Source: Pseudomonas anatoliensis
GTDB taxonomy: Bacteria; Pseudomonadota; Gammaproteobacteria; Pseudomonadales; Pseudomonadaceae
Assembly: GCF_017976235.1 (NCBI RefSeq)
Contig: NZ_JACVHC010000001.1
Coordinates: 1,203,670 to 1,267,669, forward strand
Length of the DNA: 64,000 bases
Direction of reading: 5' to 3'
A model generated the notes under the pieces. The model searched no databases, was not told where the DNA came from, and saw nothing but the letters and a program-made list of their open reading frames with translations. Shown here one piece after another: positions 21,555 to 32,286 of this stretch. How positions within the stretch are numbered: position 1 is the first letter of the stretch; every line of letters begins with the position of its first letter. Position numbers and translations under genes: made by a program.

Positions 21555-24500
21555 TCATACCGCCACCTCTTCGGTGTCGGCATTGGTTTTGCCAAAGCGT
21601 CGGCCCAGACGGTCGAAATACAGGTAGATCACCGGTGTGGTGAACAGCGTCAGCACCTGACTTACCAGCAAGCCACCCACCATCACCAGACCCAAAGGCT
21701 GGCGCAGTTCAGCCCCGGAACCGGTGGCGAGCATCAAAGGCACGGCGCCGAACAACGCCGCCAGCGTGGTCATCAGGATCGGTCGGAAACGCAGCAGCGC
21801 CGCTTGATAGATCGCCTCCTGCGGCGCCATGCCCTGATTGCGTTCAGCGTCGAGGGCGAAGTCGATCATCATGATCGCGTTCTTCTTGACGATGCCGATC
21901 AGCAGGATGATGCCGATGATCGCGATCATGCCCAGGTCGTTGCCACTGAGCAGCAATGCCAGCAACGCACCGACCGCCGCTGAGGGCAGGGTCGAGAGAA
22001 TGGTGATCGGGTGGATGTAGCTCTCGTAAAGCACGCCAAGCACGATGTACATGGTCACCACCGCCGCCAGAATCAGCAGCAAGGTGCTCGACAGCGATGC
22101 CTGGAACGCTTCCGCCGCGCCCTGGAACTGGGTCTGCACGCCGACCGGCATGCCGATGTCTTTCTGCACTTGTTCGATGACGTCCAACGCATGCCCCAAC
22201 GCCACGCCCGGTGCCAGGTTGAACGACATCATCACCGCCGGGAACTGGCCGATATGGGTGATCGCCAGTTGCGCCTGGCGTTCCTCGACATGGGCCAGAC
22301 TCGACAGGCGCACCTGCGCGCCGTCAGTGGTCTTGACGTGAATCTGATCCAGCGCCTGCGGGCCGATCCTTTCCCCGGCCTGCGCTTGCAGCACCACGCG
22401 GTACTGGCTGGCCTGAGTGTAAATGGTCGAGATCTGCCGCTGGCCGAAGGCGTCGTACAGCGCATCGGTGATGTTCGCCACCGACACACCCAGGCGCGAC
22501 GCCGCATCGCGATCGATCACCAGATAAACCTGCAAGCCCTTGTCCTGCAAGTCACTGGCGACGTCGGTCAGCTCCGGACGTTGCGCCAGGGCTTCGACCA
22601 GTCGGCCGCTCCATTGGCTGAGCAGTTCGGAATCCGGCGAGGACATGCTGAACTGGTACTGCGTGCGGCTGACACGGTCTTCGATGGTCAGGTCCTGCAC
22701 CGGTTGCATGTACAGACGAATGCCGACCAGTTTGTCGAGTTGCGGTTGCAGGCGCGCGATGATTTCGGTGGCGGTTAAATCACGCTCGCTGTGTGGCTTG
22801 AGATTGATCAACAACCGGCCGCTGTTGAGCGTGGCGTTATCGCCATCGACGCCAATGTAGGACGACAGGCTCTGCACCGCCGGGTCTTCAAGAATGACTT
22901 TGGCCAATGCCTGCTGACGCTCGCCCATCGCGGCGAAGGAAATCGACTGCGGCGCTTCGGAAATACCCTGAATGACCCCGGTGTCCTGCACCGGGAAGAA
23001 GCCCTTCGGCACGACCATATAGAGGAACACAGTCAACGCCAGAGTGCCGATAGCGACCAGCAAAGTCAGAGGCTGATGCTTGAGCACCCAGCGCAGCATC
23101 CGGCCGTACTCGGCGATCATCCAGTCAATACACGCGCCGCTGGCCCGGTAGAACCGGCCCTGCTCGTGTTCCTCGGGTTCGCGCTTGAGCAGACGCGCGC
23201 ACATCATTGGCGTCAGGGTCAGCGAGACCACGAGGGAAATCAGGATCGCCACCGCCAGGGTGATGGCGAATTCGCGGAACAGCCGCCCGACCACGTCGGC
23301 CATGAACAGCAGCGGAATCAATACTGCGATCAGCGACAGGGTCAGGGAAATCAGGGTAAAGCCGATCTGCTTCGCGCCTTTGAGCGCGGCCTGCATCGGG
23401 CTGTCGCCCTCTTCGATGTAACGCGAGATGTTTTCCAGCATCACGATGGCGTCGTCGACCACGAAACCGGTGGCAATAGTCAGCGCCATCAGGGTCAGGT
23501 TATTCACCGAGAATCCGGCGAGGTACATCACGCCGAACGTACCGATCAGCGACAACGGCACGGCCACCGAAGGAATGATCGTCGCGCTGAAACGGCGCAG
23601 GAACAGGAACGTCACCATTACCACCAGCGCAACGGCGATCAGCAGTTCGTGCTGCACGTCCGTCACCGCAGCGCGAATGGTCTGGGTACGGTCGGTCAGA
23701 ACAGTGACCTCGAGGCCGGCCGGCAAATTGTCGGTGATGCTTGGCAGCAAGGCCTTGATCCGGTCGACCACCTCGATCACGTTGGCGCCCGGTTGCCGCT
23801 GGATGTTCAGCAGCACTGCCTGATTCAGGTTGGCCCACGCGGCCAGACGCTCGTTCTCGGCGCCGTCGACAATTTCCGCAACATCCTTGAGCCGCAACGG
23901 CGCGCCGTTCTTGTAAGCGAGGATCAGGTTGGCGTAATCCTTGGGCGACGTCAGTTGGTCATTGGCATCGAGCATCGACACCCGGGTCGGGCCGTCGAAG
24001 TTACCTTTCGGCTGGTTGACGTTGGAGGCGCCGATCAAGGTGCGCACGTCCGACAGGTTCAGGCCATTGGCGGCCAACGCCTCCGGGTTGACCTTGATCC
24101 GCACGGCCTGACGCTGGCCGCCAGCGATGCTGACCATGCCGACGCCGCTGATCTGGGCGATTTTCTGCGCCATGCGCGTATCGACCAGGTCATTGAGTTT
24201 GGGCAGCAGCATGGTTTTCGAGGTGATGGCCAGGGTCAGCACCGGGGTGTCCGCCGGGTTGACCTTGTTGTACACCGGCGGCGCCGGCAAGTCGGTCGGC
24301 AGCAGGTTGGTCGCAGCGTTGATCGCGGCCTGCACCTGTTGTTCGGCGACGTCCATGTTGATGTCGAGGCTGAAACGCAGGGTCAGCACCGAGGCGCCGC
24401 CGGAACTGGTCGAGGCCATTTGCGTCAGACCCGGCATCTGCCCGAATTGACGCTCAAGCGGCGCGGTGACCGCGCTGGTCATCACGTCCGGACTGGCGCC

Positions 24501-24656
24501 TGGATACAGGGTCATGACGCGGATGGTCGGGTAATCGACCTGCGGCAGCGCCGAGACTGGCAGCAGGCGATAAGCGATCAGGCCGGCCAGTACAATGGCC
24601 AGCATGCTCAGGGTGGTGGCTACCGGACGAAGAATGAACAGCCGCGAAATGTTCAT
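21555..24656 (-). CDS. muxB: RND multidrug efflux permease MuxB
   Basis: 1033 residues with the RND fold: [18 protein letters not shown] at the N-terminus, the conserved [19 protein letters not shown] helix with two relay aspartates, and [20 protein letters not shown] near the C-terminal third. It is the MdtB-like subunit and differs clearly from its neighbour MuxC. Its start overlaps the muxA stop by 4 bases (ATGA), so coupling with muxA is tight. Confidence 0.94.
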   Translation of the reverse strand: MNISRLFILRPVATTLSMLAIVLAGLIAYRLLPVSALPQVDYPTIRVMTLYPGASPDVMTSAVTAPLERQFGQMPGLTQMASTSSGGASVLTLRFSLDINMDVAEQQVQAAINAATNLLPTDLPAPPVYNKVNPADTPVLTLAITSKTMLLPKLNDLVDTRMAQKIAQISGVGMVSIAGGQRQAVRIKVNPEALAANGLNLSDVRTLIGASNVNQPKGNFDGPTRVSMLDANDQLTSPKDYANLILAYKNGAPLRLKDVAEIVDGAENERLAAWANLNQAVLLNIQRQPGANVIEVVDRIKALLPSITDNLPAGLEVTVLTDRTQTIRAAVTDVQHELLIAVALVVMVTFLFLRRFSATIIPSVAVPLSLIGTFGVMYLAGFSVNNLTLMALTIATGFVVDDAIVMLENISRYIEEGDSPMQAALKGAKQIGFTLISLTLSLIAVLIPLLFMADVVGRLFREFAITLAVAILISLVVSLTLTPMMCARLLKREPEEHEQGRFYRASGACIDWMIAEYGRMLRWVLKHQPLTLLVAIGTLALTVFLYMVVPKGFFPVQDTGVIQGISEAPQSISFAAMGERQQALAKVILEDPAVQSLSSYIGVDGDNATLNSGRLLINLKPHSERDLTATEIIARLQPQLDKLVGIRLYMQPVQDLTIEDRVSRTQYQFSMSSPDSELLSQWSGRLVEALAQRPELTDVASDLQDKGLQVYLVIDRDAASRLGVSVANITDALYDAFGQRQISTIYTQASQYRVVLQAQAGERIGPQALDQIHVKTTDGAQVRLSSLAHVEERQAQLAITHIGQFPAVMMSFNLAPGVALGHALDVIEQVQKDIGMPVGVQTQFQGAAEAFQASLSSTLLLILAAVVTMYIVLGVLYESYIHPITILSTLPSAAVGALLALLLSGNDLGMIAIIGIILLIGIVKKNAIMMIDFALDAERNQGMAPQEAIYQAALLRFRPILMTTLAALFGAVPLMLATGSGAELRQPLGLVMVGGLLVSQVLTLFTTPVIYLYFDRLGRRFGKTNADTEEVAV

Positions 24657-25960
24657 GCGCCCTTCTTGGCCTTGTCGGTCACAGCGGCATCAGTCGGGGT
24701 GGCAGCGGACTTGCCTTGCAGGTGTTCGGTCGGTGTGGTCGGCACTTGATTGCTGTCGTTGACCACTTCCACTTCGCTGCCTTCCTTGAGGCGGTCGGTG
24801 CCTTCCAGCACTACGCGGTCGCCAGCGGCCAGGCCTTCAGTGATCACGGTGTTTTCACCGTCACTGGCGCCGATCTTCAACTGACGAATCGTGACTTTCT
24901 TGTCGCCGTCCAGTGCGTAGACGAAGGTGCCGTTGGTGCCAAACTGAATCGCGGCGGACGGTGCCAGCACGACGTTTTTCAGGGTGTCGGCCAGCAGATG
25001 CACGTTGACGAACTGATTGGGGAACAGCGACTGATCGCGGTTTTCGTAGCGGGCCTTGAACTTCAGGGTGCCGGTGGCCACGTCGATCTGGTTGTCGAGG
25101 CTTTGCAACACGCCGGTGGCTTGCAGTTTGGTATCACCGCGATCCCACGCCTCAGCCGGCAACTTTGCGCCGCTGCGGTAGCGGGCGAGCACGGTTTCGA
25201 GGTTGTTTTCCGGGAGGGTGAAAGCGACGCTGATCGGCTGAGTCTGAGTGATCACCGCGAGGAACGTGGTGTCATTGGCCGCAACGAGGTTGCCGACGTC
25301 AACTTGACGCAGACCGACGCGACCGGCAATTGGTGCGCGGATCCTGGTGAATTCGAGATTGAGCTTGGCGTCGTTGACCGCCGCCTGGTTGGTCTTGACC
25401 GTGCCCAGGTACTGGCCGACCAGCGCTTCGGCGGTGTCCAGCGTCTGTTTGGCGATGCTGTCTTCCTTGAACAGGCCGCGATAACGCTCGACATCCACCT
25501 GTGCGTTTTTCAGTTGCGCCTGATTCTGCAGCAAGGTGCCTTCAGCCTGAAGCAAGGCGTTCTGGTACGGGCGCGGATCGATCTCTGCCAGCAAGTCGCC
25601 AGCCTTGACCATCTGGCCCTCTTCGAAATTGATCTTCACCAGCTCGCCGCCCACCCGGCTGCGCACATTGATGGTGTTGAGCGCGGTGACGGTGCCCAGC
25701 GCCTTGTAATACAGCGGGAAGTCACCTGTGACCGCCGGCGCCACGCGCACAGGAATCGGCCCGGCGCCGCCACCGAAGCCAGGGCGCATCATCCCGGAAC
25801 GCCCGGCATGTCCGGCTGCAGCCTTCTCGCCGCCCTCCTTGTCGGCTGAGCCGGCGGGCCAGAATTTCCAGCACAGCACGGCGATAACCAACAAGACAAG
25901 CAGGCTGATCAGCCAGCGACGGGAGTTGCGGGGGGACGATTGCATGGAGTGATTAACCAT
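24653..25960 (-). CDS. muxA: RND periplasmic adaptor MuxA
   Basis: 435 residues. A short cytoplasmic start is followed by a membrane anchor ([19 protein letters not shown]), a Gly/Arg-rich linker, a lipoyl/barrel-sandwich domain ([20 protein letters not shown]), an alpha-hairpin ([18 protein letters not shown]) and beta-barrel and membrane-proximal domains. It bridges MuxBC to OpmB. First gene of the operon; a second ATG five codons in is possible, and no strong ribosome site picks one. The 188-base gap upstream holds the operon promoter and the tpx terminator. Confidence 0.93.
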   Translation of the reverse strand: MVNHSMQSSPRNSRRWLISLLVLLVIAVLCWKFWPAGSADKEGGEKAAAGHAGRSGMMRPGFGGGAGPIPVRVAPAVTGDFPLYYKALGTVTALNTINVRSRVGGELVKINFEEGQMVKAGDLLAEIDPRPYQNALLQAEGTLLQNQAQLKNAQVDVERYRGLFKEDSIAKQTLDTAEALVGQYLGTVKTNQAAVNDAKLNLEFTRIRAPIAGRVGLRQVDVGNLVAANDTTFLAVITQTQPISVAFTLPENNLETVLARYRSGAKLPAEAWDRGDTKLQATGVLQSLDNQIDVATGTLKFKARYENRDQSLFPNQFVNVHLLADTLKNVVLAPSAAIQFGTNGTFVYALDGDKKVTIRQLKIGASDGENTVITEGLAAGDRVVLEGTDRLKEGSEVEVVNDSNQVPTTPTEHLQGKSAATPTDAAVTDKAKKGA

Positions 25961-26088
25961 TGGGCGCGTGGGCTTCTTTTACGGGAGGCTGAACGATAAG
26001 CACTGATGGGGATTAAGCAAAGCAGCTTTACCGGCAATTTACCTTCAACTTACGTTTCAAGGTGTGAGGCAAAACACTGATACACAAA

Positions 26089-26118
26089 TGAAAACGGCCT
26101 GGACAGGGCCAGGCCGTT
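26089..26118 (-). terminator. Rho-independent terminator of tpx
   Basis: Stem AACGGCCTGG / CCAGGCCGTT (26093-26102 with 26109-26118) with a 6-base loop, followed on the minus strand by TTTTC. It stands 30 bases beyond the tpx stop. Confidence 0.85.
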
Positions 26119-26148
26119 AACAATTGTAAAGCGTTTGTTTCAGAACGC

Positions 26149-26649
26149 TTATTTCAGAACGGCCAGCGCCGCTTCGTAATTAGGCTCTTCAGCGATTTCC
26201 TTGACCAGTTCGCTGTGCAGGACGTTGTCGTTTTCGTCCAGTACAACCACGGCACGAGCGGTCAGGCCTTTCAGCGGGCCGTCAGCGATGGCCACACCGT
26301 AGTTCTCGATGAACTCGGTGCCGCGCAGGGTCGACAGGTTCTGGACGTTTTCCAGACCTTCGGCACCGCAGAAACGCGCTTGGGCGAACGGCAGGTCAGC
26401 CGAGATGCACAGCACCACGGTGTTGCTGATGTCGTTGGCCTGAGCGTTGAACTTGCGCACGGAGGTGGCGCAGGTCGGGGTGTCGACGCTTGGGAAGATG
26501 TTCAGCACTTTGCGCTTGCCGGCGAAGTCTTTCAGGGTGACGTCGGACAGATTGCCGGCAACCAGAGAAAAGGCTGGCGCCTTGGAACCGGCTTGTGGCA
26601 ACTGGCCGTTGACTTGAACCGGGTTGCCTTTGAGGGTGACTTGAGCCAT
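26149..26649 (-). CDS. tpx: Thiol peroxidase Tpx
   Basis: 166 residues, the usual Tpx length. An atypical 2-Cys peroxiredoxin that reduces peroxides with thioredoxin. The peroxidatic cysteine is Cys60 in [10 protein letters not shown] and the resolving cysteine is Cys94 in ARFCGAEGL. The ribosome site AGAAGGACT precedes the ATG. Monocistronic, with its own terminator 30 bases downstream. E. coli Tpx is periplasm-isolated but without a leader; here too no signal peptide is seen. Confidence 0.97.
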   Translation of the reverse strand: MAQVTLKGNPVQVNGQLPQAGSKAPAFSLVAGNLSDVTLKDFAGKRKVLNIFPSVDTPTCATSVRKFNAQANDISNTVVLCISADLPFAQARFCGAEGLENVQNLSTLRGTEFIENYGVAIADGPLKGLTARAVVVLDENDNVLHSELVKEIAEEPNYEAALAVLK

Positions 26650-26783
26650 GACTTGAGTCCTTCTGAACGTTGTTTTAGAAAATCACGCAGGGGCCGAAGT
26701 TAACCACGAAATTGTTCGACAACCTATGCCCGCGCTGAAATTGTCATGTTCTGAAACGCAAACTGCATACAACTCACACCCCC

Positions 26784-27060
26784 TGTAGGAGCTGCGCAAC
26801 GCTGCGATCTCGTGATCTTTAAACAGCAAGATCAAAAGATCGCAGCCTTCGGCAGCTCCTACATTTGAAATGCGTTCTCCCTGTAGGAGCTGCGCAACGC
26901 TGCGATCTCGTGATCTTTAAACAGCAAAGTCAAAAGATCGCAGCCTTCGGCAGCTCCTACATTTGAAATGCGTTCTCCCTGTAGGAGCTGCGGAACGCTG
27001 CGATCTTTTGATCTGAAACAGCAAAGTCAAAAGATCGCAGCGTTCGGCAGCTCCTACATG
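26784..27060. repeat. Tandem array of three paired REP elements, exact 98-base period
   Basis: Units begin at 26784, 26882 and 26980, exactly 98 bases apart. Units 1 and 2 are nearly identical (GCGCAACGCTGCGATCTCGT, AAAAGATCGCAGCCTTCGGC) and share the spacer ATTTGAAATGCGTTCTCCC; unit 3 has drifted (TTTTGATCTGAAACAGC). The array fills the ~530-base gap between tpx and the YciI gene. I see no gene there; the open frames are products of the repeats. Confidence 0.92.
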
Positions 27061-27178
27061 GGCTCGGGTCACTACAGTTTTGAGTTTCGGGCTGGCATCT
27101 TTGTAAATGCATCTGTCGATTCGCTCCAACCCCGTTCGACTATCACTGAATCCCCCCACACTCCACGGAGTACTCACC

Positions 27179-27604
27179 ATGCGATTCATGATCCTTGTCA
27201 AAGCCAGCGCCGACTCCGAGGCCGGCATCATGCCCAGCGAAGAGCTGCTGACCGCCATGGGCAATTTCAACGAAGATCTCACCAAGGCCGGCATCCTCGT
27301 CGCAGCCGACGGCCTGCACCCGAGCAGCAAAGGCGCCCGCGTGCGGTTCTCGGGAGAAAAACGCACAGTGACCGACGGGCCCTTCATTGAAACCAAGGAA
27401 CTGGTAGCCGGCTACTGGATCTGGGACGTGAAGTCGAAAGAAGAAGCCATCGAATGGGTCAAGCGCTGCCCCAACCCGATGCCGGGCTGCGACTCTGATA
27501 TCGAGATTCGGCAGATATTCTCCGCCGAGGATTTCGGCGCAGAATTCACGCCTGAATTGCGGGAGCAGGAAGAACGCATTCGCGAGCAAGCGAAAAAGCC
27601 CTGA
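27179..27604 (+). CDS. YciI-family protein (DGPF domain)
   Basis: 141 residues from the ATG at 27179, after CACGGAG; the longer frame upstream has no ribosome site. It is a ferredoxin-like alpha/beta protein: MRFMILVKASADSEAG at the start, VTDGPFIETKELVAGYW with the DGPF signature, and a conserved SKEEAIEWVKRCPNP helix. Such proteins often sit beside ECF sigma factors, but none is adjacent here. The biochemical role is unknown. A paired REP follows the stop. Confidence 0.88.
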   Translation: MRFMILVKASADSEAGIMPSEELLTAMGNFNEDLTKAGILVAADGLHPSSKGARVRFSGEKRTVTDGPFIETKELVAGYWIWDVKSKEEAIEWVKRCPNPMPGCDSDIEIRQIFSAEDFGAEFTPELREQEERIREQAKKP

Positions 27605-27629
27605 ACAGTCCTCCGTGAACGCGACCTAC

Positions 27630-27717
27630 TGTAGGAGCTGCCGAAGGCTGCGATCTTTTGACTCTGGTTGTTTAAAAACAAGATCAAAAGATCGCAGCCT
27701 GCGGCAGCTCCTACAGG
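27630..27717. repeat. Paired REP element between convergent genes
   Basis: Arms TGTAGGAGCTGCCGAAGGCT and AGCCTGCGGCAGCTCCTACA with GATCTTTTGACTC / AAGATCAAAAGATC inside. It may serve both the YciI gene and the DUF3313 gene, which converge here. Confidence 0.88.
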
Positions 27718-27725
27718 GTGCGCGA

Positions 27726-28403
27726 TTACTTGGCTTCAGCTTTCAGCTTGAGGTACGACTGATGCACATCCGAAGCCCAGCCATCGATCACGGCTTTGAC
27801 GTCATTGGCCTGCATTACTTGCGAGTCGTTCTCCAGCGGTTTGCCAGTCCCTTTACGCACGACCTGAGCAACAACCTTGTTGTTGCCGCCATCAATGAAC
27901 ACCGCTTCAGTGGCCAGGGTAGTTTCCTGATCGCGGATCCCGGTGGCAGTGCTCACCGCCGCCGCCACCAGTGCAATCGGAATCACCTCATAAACTTTCA
28001 GGCCTTCTGTCTTGCTGCTGACTGCAGTGATCGCCGGACGCACCACAAACACCCCTGGTCCAGGACCGGTGGCGAGTGGCAACGACTTGCCGAGTTCACG
28101 CTTGAGCGCTTGATCGTAGTAGCTGGTGATGCCGTTGAGCGTCTGTTGCGGGACTTTCGCTGTCGCTTGCGGTTTCGGATAGAGCTGGCTCGGTTCGACG
28201 TAAAAGCTGGTGAATTTCTTGATGTCGAGTTTCGGGTCCATCCAGCGCATCACCTCGGCACCGGACGGCGACTTGGCCTCTTTAAGTTGGCTGTAATCCT
28301 TGAGAAACCCCGAATATTCATCGGGAGCGACGGTTTTGCTTGAGCAGCCCACCACGCCGAGGGTAGCAATGCACAGCGTGCCCATCATTACTGCTAGCTT
28401 CAT
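27726..28403 (-). CDS. DUF3313 lipoprotein
   Basis: 225 residues. The N-terminal signal (MKLAVMMGTLCIATLGVVGC) ends at a lipobox Cys20, followed by SSK, so it is a lipoprotein. The start of the mature part, DEYSGFLKDYSQL, and SFYVEPSQLYPK are the DUF3313 pattern as I know it. A conserved hydrophobic glycine/alanine stretch (IPIALVAAAVSTATG) could be a membrane-contacting helix. No function is known. It is divergent from the octahaem cytochrome gene across ~210 bases. Confidence 0.82.
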   Translation of the reverse strand: MKLAVMMGTLCIATLGVVGCSSKTVAPDEYSGFLKDYSQLKEAKSPSGAEVMRWMDPKLDIKKFTSFYVEPSQLYPKPQATAKVPQQTLNGITSYYDQALKRELGKSLPLATGPGPGVFVVRPAITAVSSKTEGLKVYEVIPIALVAAAVSTATGIRDQETTLATEAVFIDGGNNKVVAQVVRKGTGKPLENDSQVMQANDVKAVIDGWASDVHQSYLKLKAEAK

Positions 28404-28616
28404 GCTGTAACTCCTGTCAGACGGCCGAAAACTTTTATATAGGGGAAGTACAGGTATAGCTAAAGCCTCAGCAATTGCGCTTGGAAATCAGAAAATTCAC
28501 GCAAGCCTGCGCGGCGGATCACAGCCGTCATTTGACAGGCTCGCTACAGACAGCAAAGCTGCACCCAGCTTGAACGCACGCCAGACAGCAAAAGCACCTG
28601 GACTACGGAAGTCGCA

Positions 28617-30971
28617 ATGCCCAAGCATAAAAATAAAGCAGTGCAACCTGACCCTGATTCGTCGCAATCTTCCACTTCAAAACTCTTGTTCCCGATCACC
28701 ATCGCTGTGCTGCTGGCAACCGGGACGGGCATCGGCTGGTTTCTGTTCAGCCCGGCACCCGCGCCGCTCAAAGCGCCGCCGATCAGTGCCCCCGCACCTG
28801 TTACAGCAAAGCCCCAATCTGTCGCGTTGAAACCGGCGACGATGGTCGACGAGCAACAATGCCAAGGCTGCCACACCGAGCAAGTCAAGGACTGGCAAGG
28901 GTCGCACCACCAATTGGCGATGCAACCGGCGAACGCCGACACGATGCTTGGCGATTTCAACAACATCACCTTCAAGGCCGAAAAAGAGACCACGCGATTC
29001 TCGCGCAAGGGCGATGAATTCTGGGTCAACACCCCGGGTATCGACGGCAAGAATGCCGATTTCAAGGTGGCCTACACCTTCGGCATCGCGCCGCTGCAGC
29101 AATACCTGATCGAAGCCGGTGAGGGCCGTTTGCAGGCGCTGGGTGTGGCGTGGGATACCGAGAAAAATCGCTGGTTCCACCTCTACCCCGGCCAAGGCGT
29201 GAACTTCAAGAATCCGCTGCACTGGAGCAAGCCGAGCCAGAACGCCAACTTCATGTGCGTCGAGTGTCACACCACCGGTTTCAAGCGTAATTTCGATGCG
29301 GCCAGCAACACCTTCAACAGTCAATGGAACAGCCTTGGCGTCGGTTGTCAGGCCTGCCATGGCCCGGCATCCAGCCACCTTGAATGGACGCAGAAGAAAG
29401 GCGACCTGATTCATCAAGGGTTTGCCGTCGACCTCAAGGACAAGAACGCCACTGTCGAGATCGAAACCTGCGCCCGCTGTCATTCGCGACGCGCGCCGCT
29501 GGGCGATGGCTTCACGGTCGGTAAACGCTTGATGGATGACTACCTGCCCAGCACCCTCACCCGCGAACTGTATGCGCTGGACGGCAAGATCAAGGATGAA
29601 GTGTTCGAACACGGCTCGTTCCTGCAAAGCAAAATGTTCGACAAGGGTGTGCGTTGTAGCAATTGCCACAACCCGCACAGCAATGAGCTGAAAGCACCGG
29701 GCAACGCGGTCTGCCTGCAATGCCACAACACCGCCGGCAAGACCTCGATCGAAAGCGTTGACGGCAAGGGCCTGCAAGCGAAGAACTACGATTCCATCGA
29801 GCACACCCGCCACACCATGGGCCAGCCTGGCTCGCAATGCGTGGATTGCCACATGCCCGGCAAGTTCTACATGGGCAATGATTTTCGGCATGACCACAGT
29901 TTCAGTATTCCCAACCCTGAGCGTGCGCAAAAACTCGGCACCCCCGACGCGTGCCTGACCTGCCACCAGGGCAAGGCTGGCGACAAGGTCACCGCGCAGT
30001 TCAAGCTGTGGAGCGCGTCGACCATATCCGAGACGCCGCGTTACGACGAAAGCTTGTGGCTGATCCGCAATGGCCAGCCCGGCGCCGCCAACGCACTGTA
30101 TGAACAGTTGCAGCGCAGCAACCTGCCGGCGATCCAGCGCGCGACGTTGCTGGCAGAACTGCCGCTGTATCCGAGTGAACAGGCATTGAAGCTGGCAACG
30201 CAGGATCTGAAAAATCTGGCGCCGCAGGTTCGCGAAAGTGCCGTGCGGGCGATCAGCGCGTTCCTGCCGCCACCGGAACGTGCCCCGCTGCTGACACCGT
30301 TGTTGGGTGATCCGGTGAAAGCCGTGCGCATCGTTGCCGCGCGGGATCTGCTCAGCGTTGCGCGCAATGGTCTGGGCGCTGCGCAGGGGAATTGGGATGC
30401 GGCGATTGCCGAGTACGAAGCCGTACAGAAGAGTCTGCTGGAACGTGCCGAAGCCAATTTGAATCTGGCGATGCTGTATCAGGCCAGTGGCCGCAGTTCA
30501 GAAGTTGAAGCCCTGCTGCGCAGCGCGCTCAAACGCGATCCGGATTTCTTCCCGGCACTGGTGACGCTGGTCCAATGGCTGGAGGGCAATGGCCGCGGTC
30601 AGGAAGCGCAGACGTTGCTCGATGACAGCCTTAAGGCGCATCCGGACGCTGCTCTATTGCAACACACTCGCGGGCTATCGCTGATCCGCGCCGGCAAGAC
30701 CGCCGAAGCCATGTCACCGCTGAAAAAAGCCGCACAACTGGAGCCGCAGAACGCGCAGTACGGTTACGTGCTGGCCGTGGCACTGCACGAAAGTGGCAAG
30801 GTCGATGAGGCGTGTGAAGTATTGGAAGTTTTGATCAAGGTCCAGCCAACGAATCGCAACGCGCGGCTGTCACTGATTCAGTACTACCTCGACAGTGGGC
30901 AGGAGCCGAAGGCGCAGGTGCTGTTGCAGGGCTGGAAGAAGATGAACATGGGTGATCCGGCCCTGAAATAA
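28617..30971 (+). CDS. Octahaem c-type cytochrome with HEAT/TPR C-terminal half
   Basis: 784 residues. One N-terminal membrane helix (ITIAVLLATGTGIGWFLF) anchors the protein with the rest in the periplasm. Eight CxxCH haem sites are visible: CQGCH near residue 82, then CVECH, CQACH, CARCH, CSNCH, CLQCH, CVDCH and CLTCH, all in the first ~450 residues. After residue ~480 come helical repeats, first HEAT-like (VRESAVRAISAFLPP, VRIVAARDLLS), then several TPRs (AEANLNLAMLYQASGRSSE; PQNAQYGYVLAVALHESGK). Multihaem proteins of this plan are found in pseudomonads but have no assigned reaction. No reductase partner is adjacent. Confidence 0.85.
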   Translation: MPKHKNKAVQPDPDSSQSSTSKLLFPITIAVLLATGTGIGWFLFSPAPAPLKAPPISAPAPVTAKPQSVALKPATMVDEQQCQGCHTEQVKDWQGSHHQLAMQPANADTMLGDFNNITFKAEKETTRFSRKGDEFWVNTPGIDGKNADFKVAYTFGIAPLQQYLIEAGEGRLQALGVAWDTEKNRWFHLYPGQGVNFKNPLHWSKPSQNANFMCVECHTTGFKRNFDAASNTFNSQWNSLGVGCQACHGPASSHLEWTQKKGDLIHQGFAVDLKDKNATVEIETCARCHSRRAPLGDGFTVGKRLMDDYLPSTLTRELYALDGKIKDEVFEHGSFLQSKMFDKGVRCSNCHNPHSNELKAPGNAVCLQCHNTAGKTSIESVDGKGLQAKNYDSIEHTRHTMGQPGSQCVDCHMPGKFYMGNDFRHDHSFSIPNPERAQKLGTPDACLTCHQGKAGDKVTAQFKLWSASTISETPRYDESLWLIRNGQPGAANALYEQLQRSNLPAIQRATLLAELPLYPSEQALKLATQDLKNLAPQVRESAVRAISAFLPPPERAPLLTPLLGDPVKAVRIVAARDLLSVARNGLGAAQGNWDAAIAEYEAVQKSLLERAEANLNLAMLYQASGRSSEVEALLRSALKRDPDFFPALVTLVQWLEGNGRGQEAQTLLDDSLKAHPDAALLQHTRGLSLIRAGKTAEAMSPLKKAAQLEPQNAQYGYVLAVALHESGKVDEACEVLEVLIKVQPTNRNARLSLIQYYLDSGQEPKAQVLLQGWKKMNMGDPALK

Positions 30972-30996
30972 CCCCTTCGGGCCGCAATGACTCCAA

Positions 30997-31077
30997 TGTA
31001 GGAGCTGCCGCAGGCTGCGATCTTTTGACTTTAGAGATCAAGATCAAAAGATCGCAGCCTGCGGCAGCTCCTACAGG
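30997..31077. repeat. Paired REP element between convergent genes
   Basis: TGTAGGAGCTGCCGCAGGCT and AGCCTGCGGCAGCTCCTACA are perfect inverse arms. Between the cytochrome gene and the membrane protein gene, which converge. Confidence 0.88.
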
Positions 31078-31089
31078 TTCAACGCAGAT

Positions 31090-32064
31090 TTACCAGGAAG
31101 AGGTTTCCCCACTCCTCAGCGCTATCTCCCGCCGGGTATTAGCCCGCATCGCCTTGTACAACGACACCGTGCCCACCAGCAAAATCGCCGCGCCAAACAG
31201 GAAGTCGATGTTGTACAACCGGAAGTCCTCCACCGGCCCGATCAGCAGCACCCGCACCAGCGCAACCCCCACCAGCGTGGCGAGGAAGTCGATCCCCGGT
31301 TCTTCGCGATAGAACACCAGCAACAGCGGCAGACACAGCACCAGCAGAAACAACAGCACCACGGCTTTGAACGAGCCCTTGCGCTCAACGCTGAACGCGC
31401 ATTCGTGCGGGCCGTAGGCCTTGTAATCCTCGTCGCGGATCATCGAGTTTTGCTCGGCGATGTAGTCGACGCGGTTGTACTTCTGGATCGGCGTGAAGGT
31501 GTTGGACATCTCCATCAGCGTGGTGATGTTCTTGAAGCGCAGGTCGACGCGCTCGCTGCCCTTGAGGTAATACAGCACCGGTTTGTAGCCGTAACGGTAG
31601 GTGTCGAACGGAAACGCGGTGACCTGCCCCTGCACGCCAATCGGGCGCGGTTCAAGTTCGGCAAATGCGCTTTTGTTAGTCGCTGAGAGGTTGCGGCTCA
31701 GGGGCTGCAACTTGACCTGTTCGAGGAAGATCGGCGTCACGCCGTAGGACCACTGCAACGGTTCCAGACGCAGGCGCAGTTCGTTGCGGCCCAGGTCGTA
31801 GCGGTTGAACGTGCGTTCGGAGACCACCAGTGAACCGCTGAGCATGAACTCGCCACGCAGGTTGTTGGTGACGCGCAAGGTCAGTTGATCCTTGCCCAGC
31901 AGCGCTGCTTCAGTGGACGGCGGCGTGCCACACCACGCGGTGCTTTCGCCGACACCGCCGAGTTGGCCGTTGCGGTTTTCATTGAATACATAAAAGTAAC
32001 TGGCCCACAGCGTCAGCATCAAAAGCAACGCGGTGAGGCCCAGGATTTTCTTGCCCGGACTCAC
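31090..32064 (-). CDS. Membrane protein of unknown function (DUF4436-like)
   Basis: 324 residues. An N-terminal helix (ILGLTALLLMLTLWASYFYVF) is followed by a ~200-residue periplasmic beta-rich domain, then three C-terminal helices (AVVLLFLLVLCLPLLLVFY; FLATLVGVALVRVLLIG; FLFGAAILLVGTVSLY). The FPFDTYRYGY segment and the 1+3 helix topology remind me of DUF4436, but I cannot confirm it. The two cysteines visible, in STAWCGTPP and HECAFSV, might pair. It is monocistronic; the 220-base gap to the next gene carries a REP. Confidence 0.6.
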   Translation of the reverse strand: MSPGKKILGLTALLLMLTLWASYFYVFNENRNGQLGGVGESTAWCGTPPSTEAALLGKDQLTLRVTNNLRGEFMLSGSLVVSERTFNRYDLGRNELRLRLEPLQWSYGVTPIFLEQVKLQPLSRNLSATNKSAFAELEPRPIGVQGQVTAFPFDTYRYGYKPVLYYLKGSERVDLRFKNITTLMEMSNTFTPIQKYNRVDYIAEQNSMIRDEDYKAYGPHECAFSVERKGSFKAVVLLFLLVLCLPLLLVFYREEPGIDFLATLVGVALVRVLLIGPVEDFRLYNIDFLFGAAILLVGTVSLYKAMRANTRREIALRSGETSSW

Positions 32065-32200
32065 TGATCAGACTCCCTTCTTCGATTCCATCGTCCAGCC
32101 GAAAACCCGCTGGCGACGGCGACTCTACCAAAAGGCCAGCATCGACCCAAGGAAAAATCCCGAATTGGTCAGGGTTCTAGGGGTTTCCCCGGTATGGCCA

Positions 32201-32283
32201 AGATCAAAAGATCGCAGCCTGCGGCAGCTCCTACAGGAGCTGCATTCCCATGTAGGAGCTGCCGCAGGCTGCGATCTTTTGAT
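32201..32283. repeat. Paired REP element, reversed orientation
   Basis: AGATCAAAAGATCGCAGCCT and AGGCTGCGATCTTTTGATTC are inverse arms around CTGCGGCAGCTCCTACAGG and its complement. It ends a few bases before the DUF934 stop codon. Confidence 0.88.
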
Positions 32284-32286
32284 TCA

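Noticed and set aside
22791..24749. A 652-residue open frame opposite muxB
   Set aside because: Histidine/glutamine/arginine-rich shadow of the RND gene, no ribosome site, no domain.
26784..27060. Regular repeats that might be a CRISPR array
   Set aside because: The spacers are identical rather than unique, each repeat is a long hairpin of ~80 bases, and there are no cas genes. They are REP elements.
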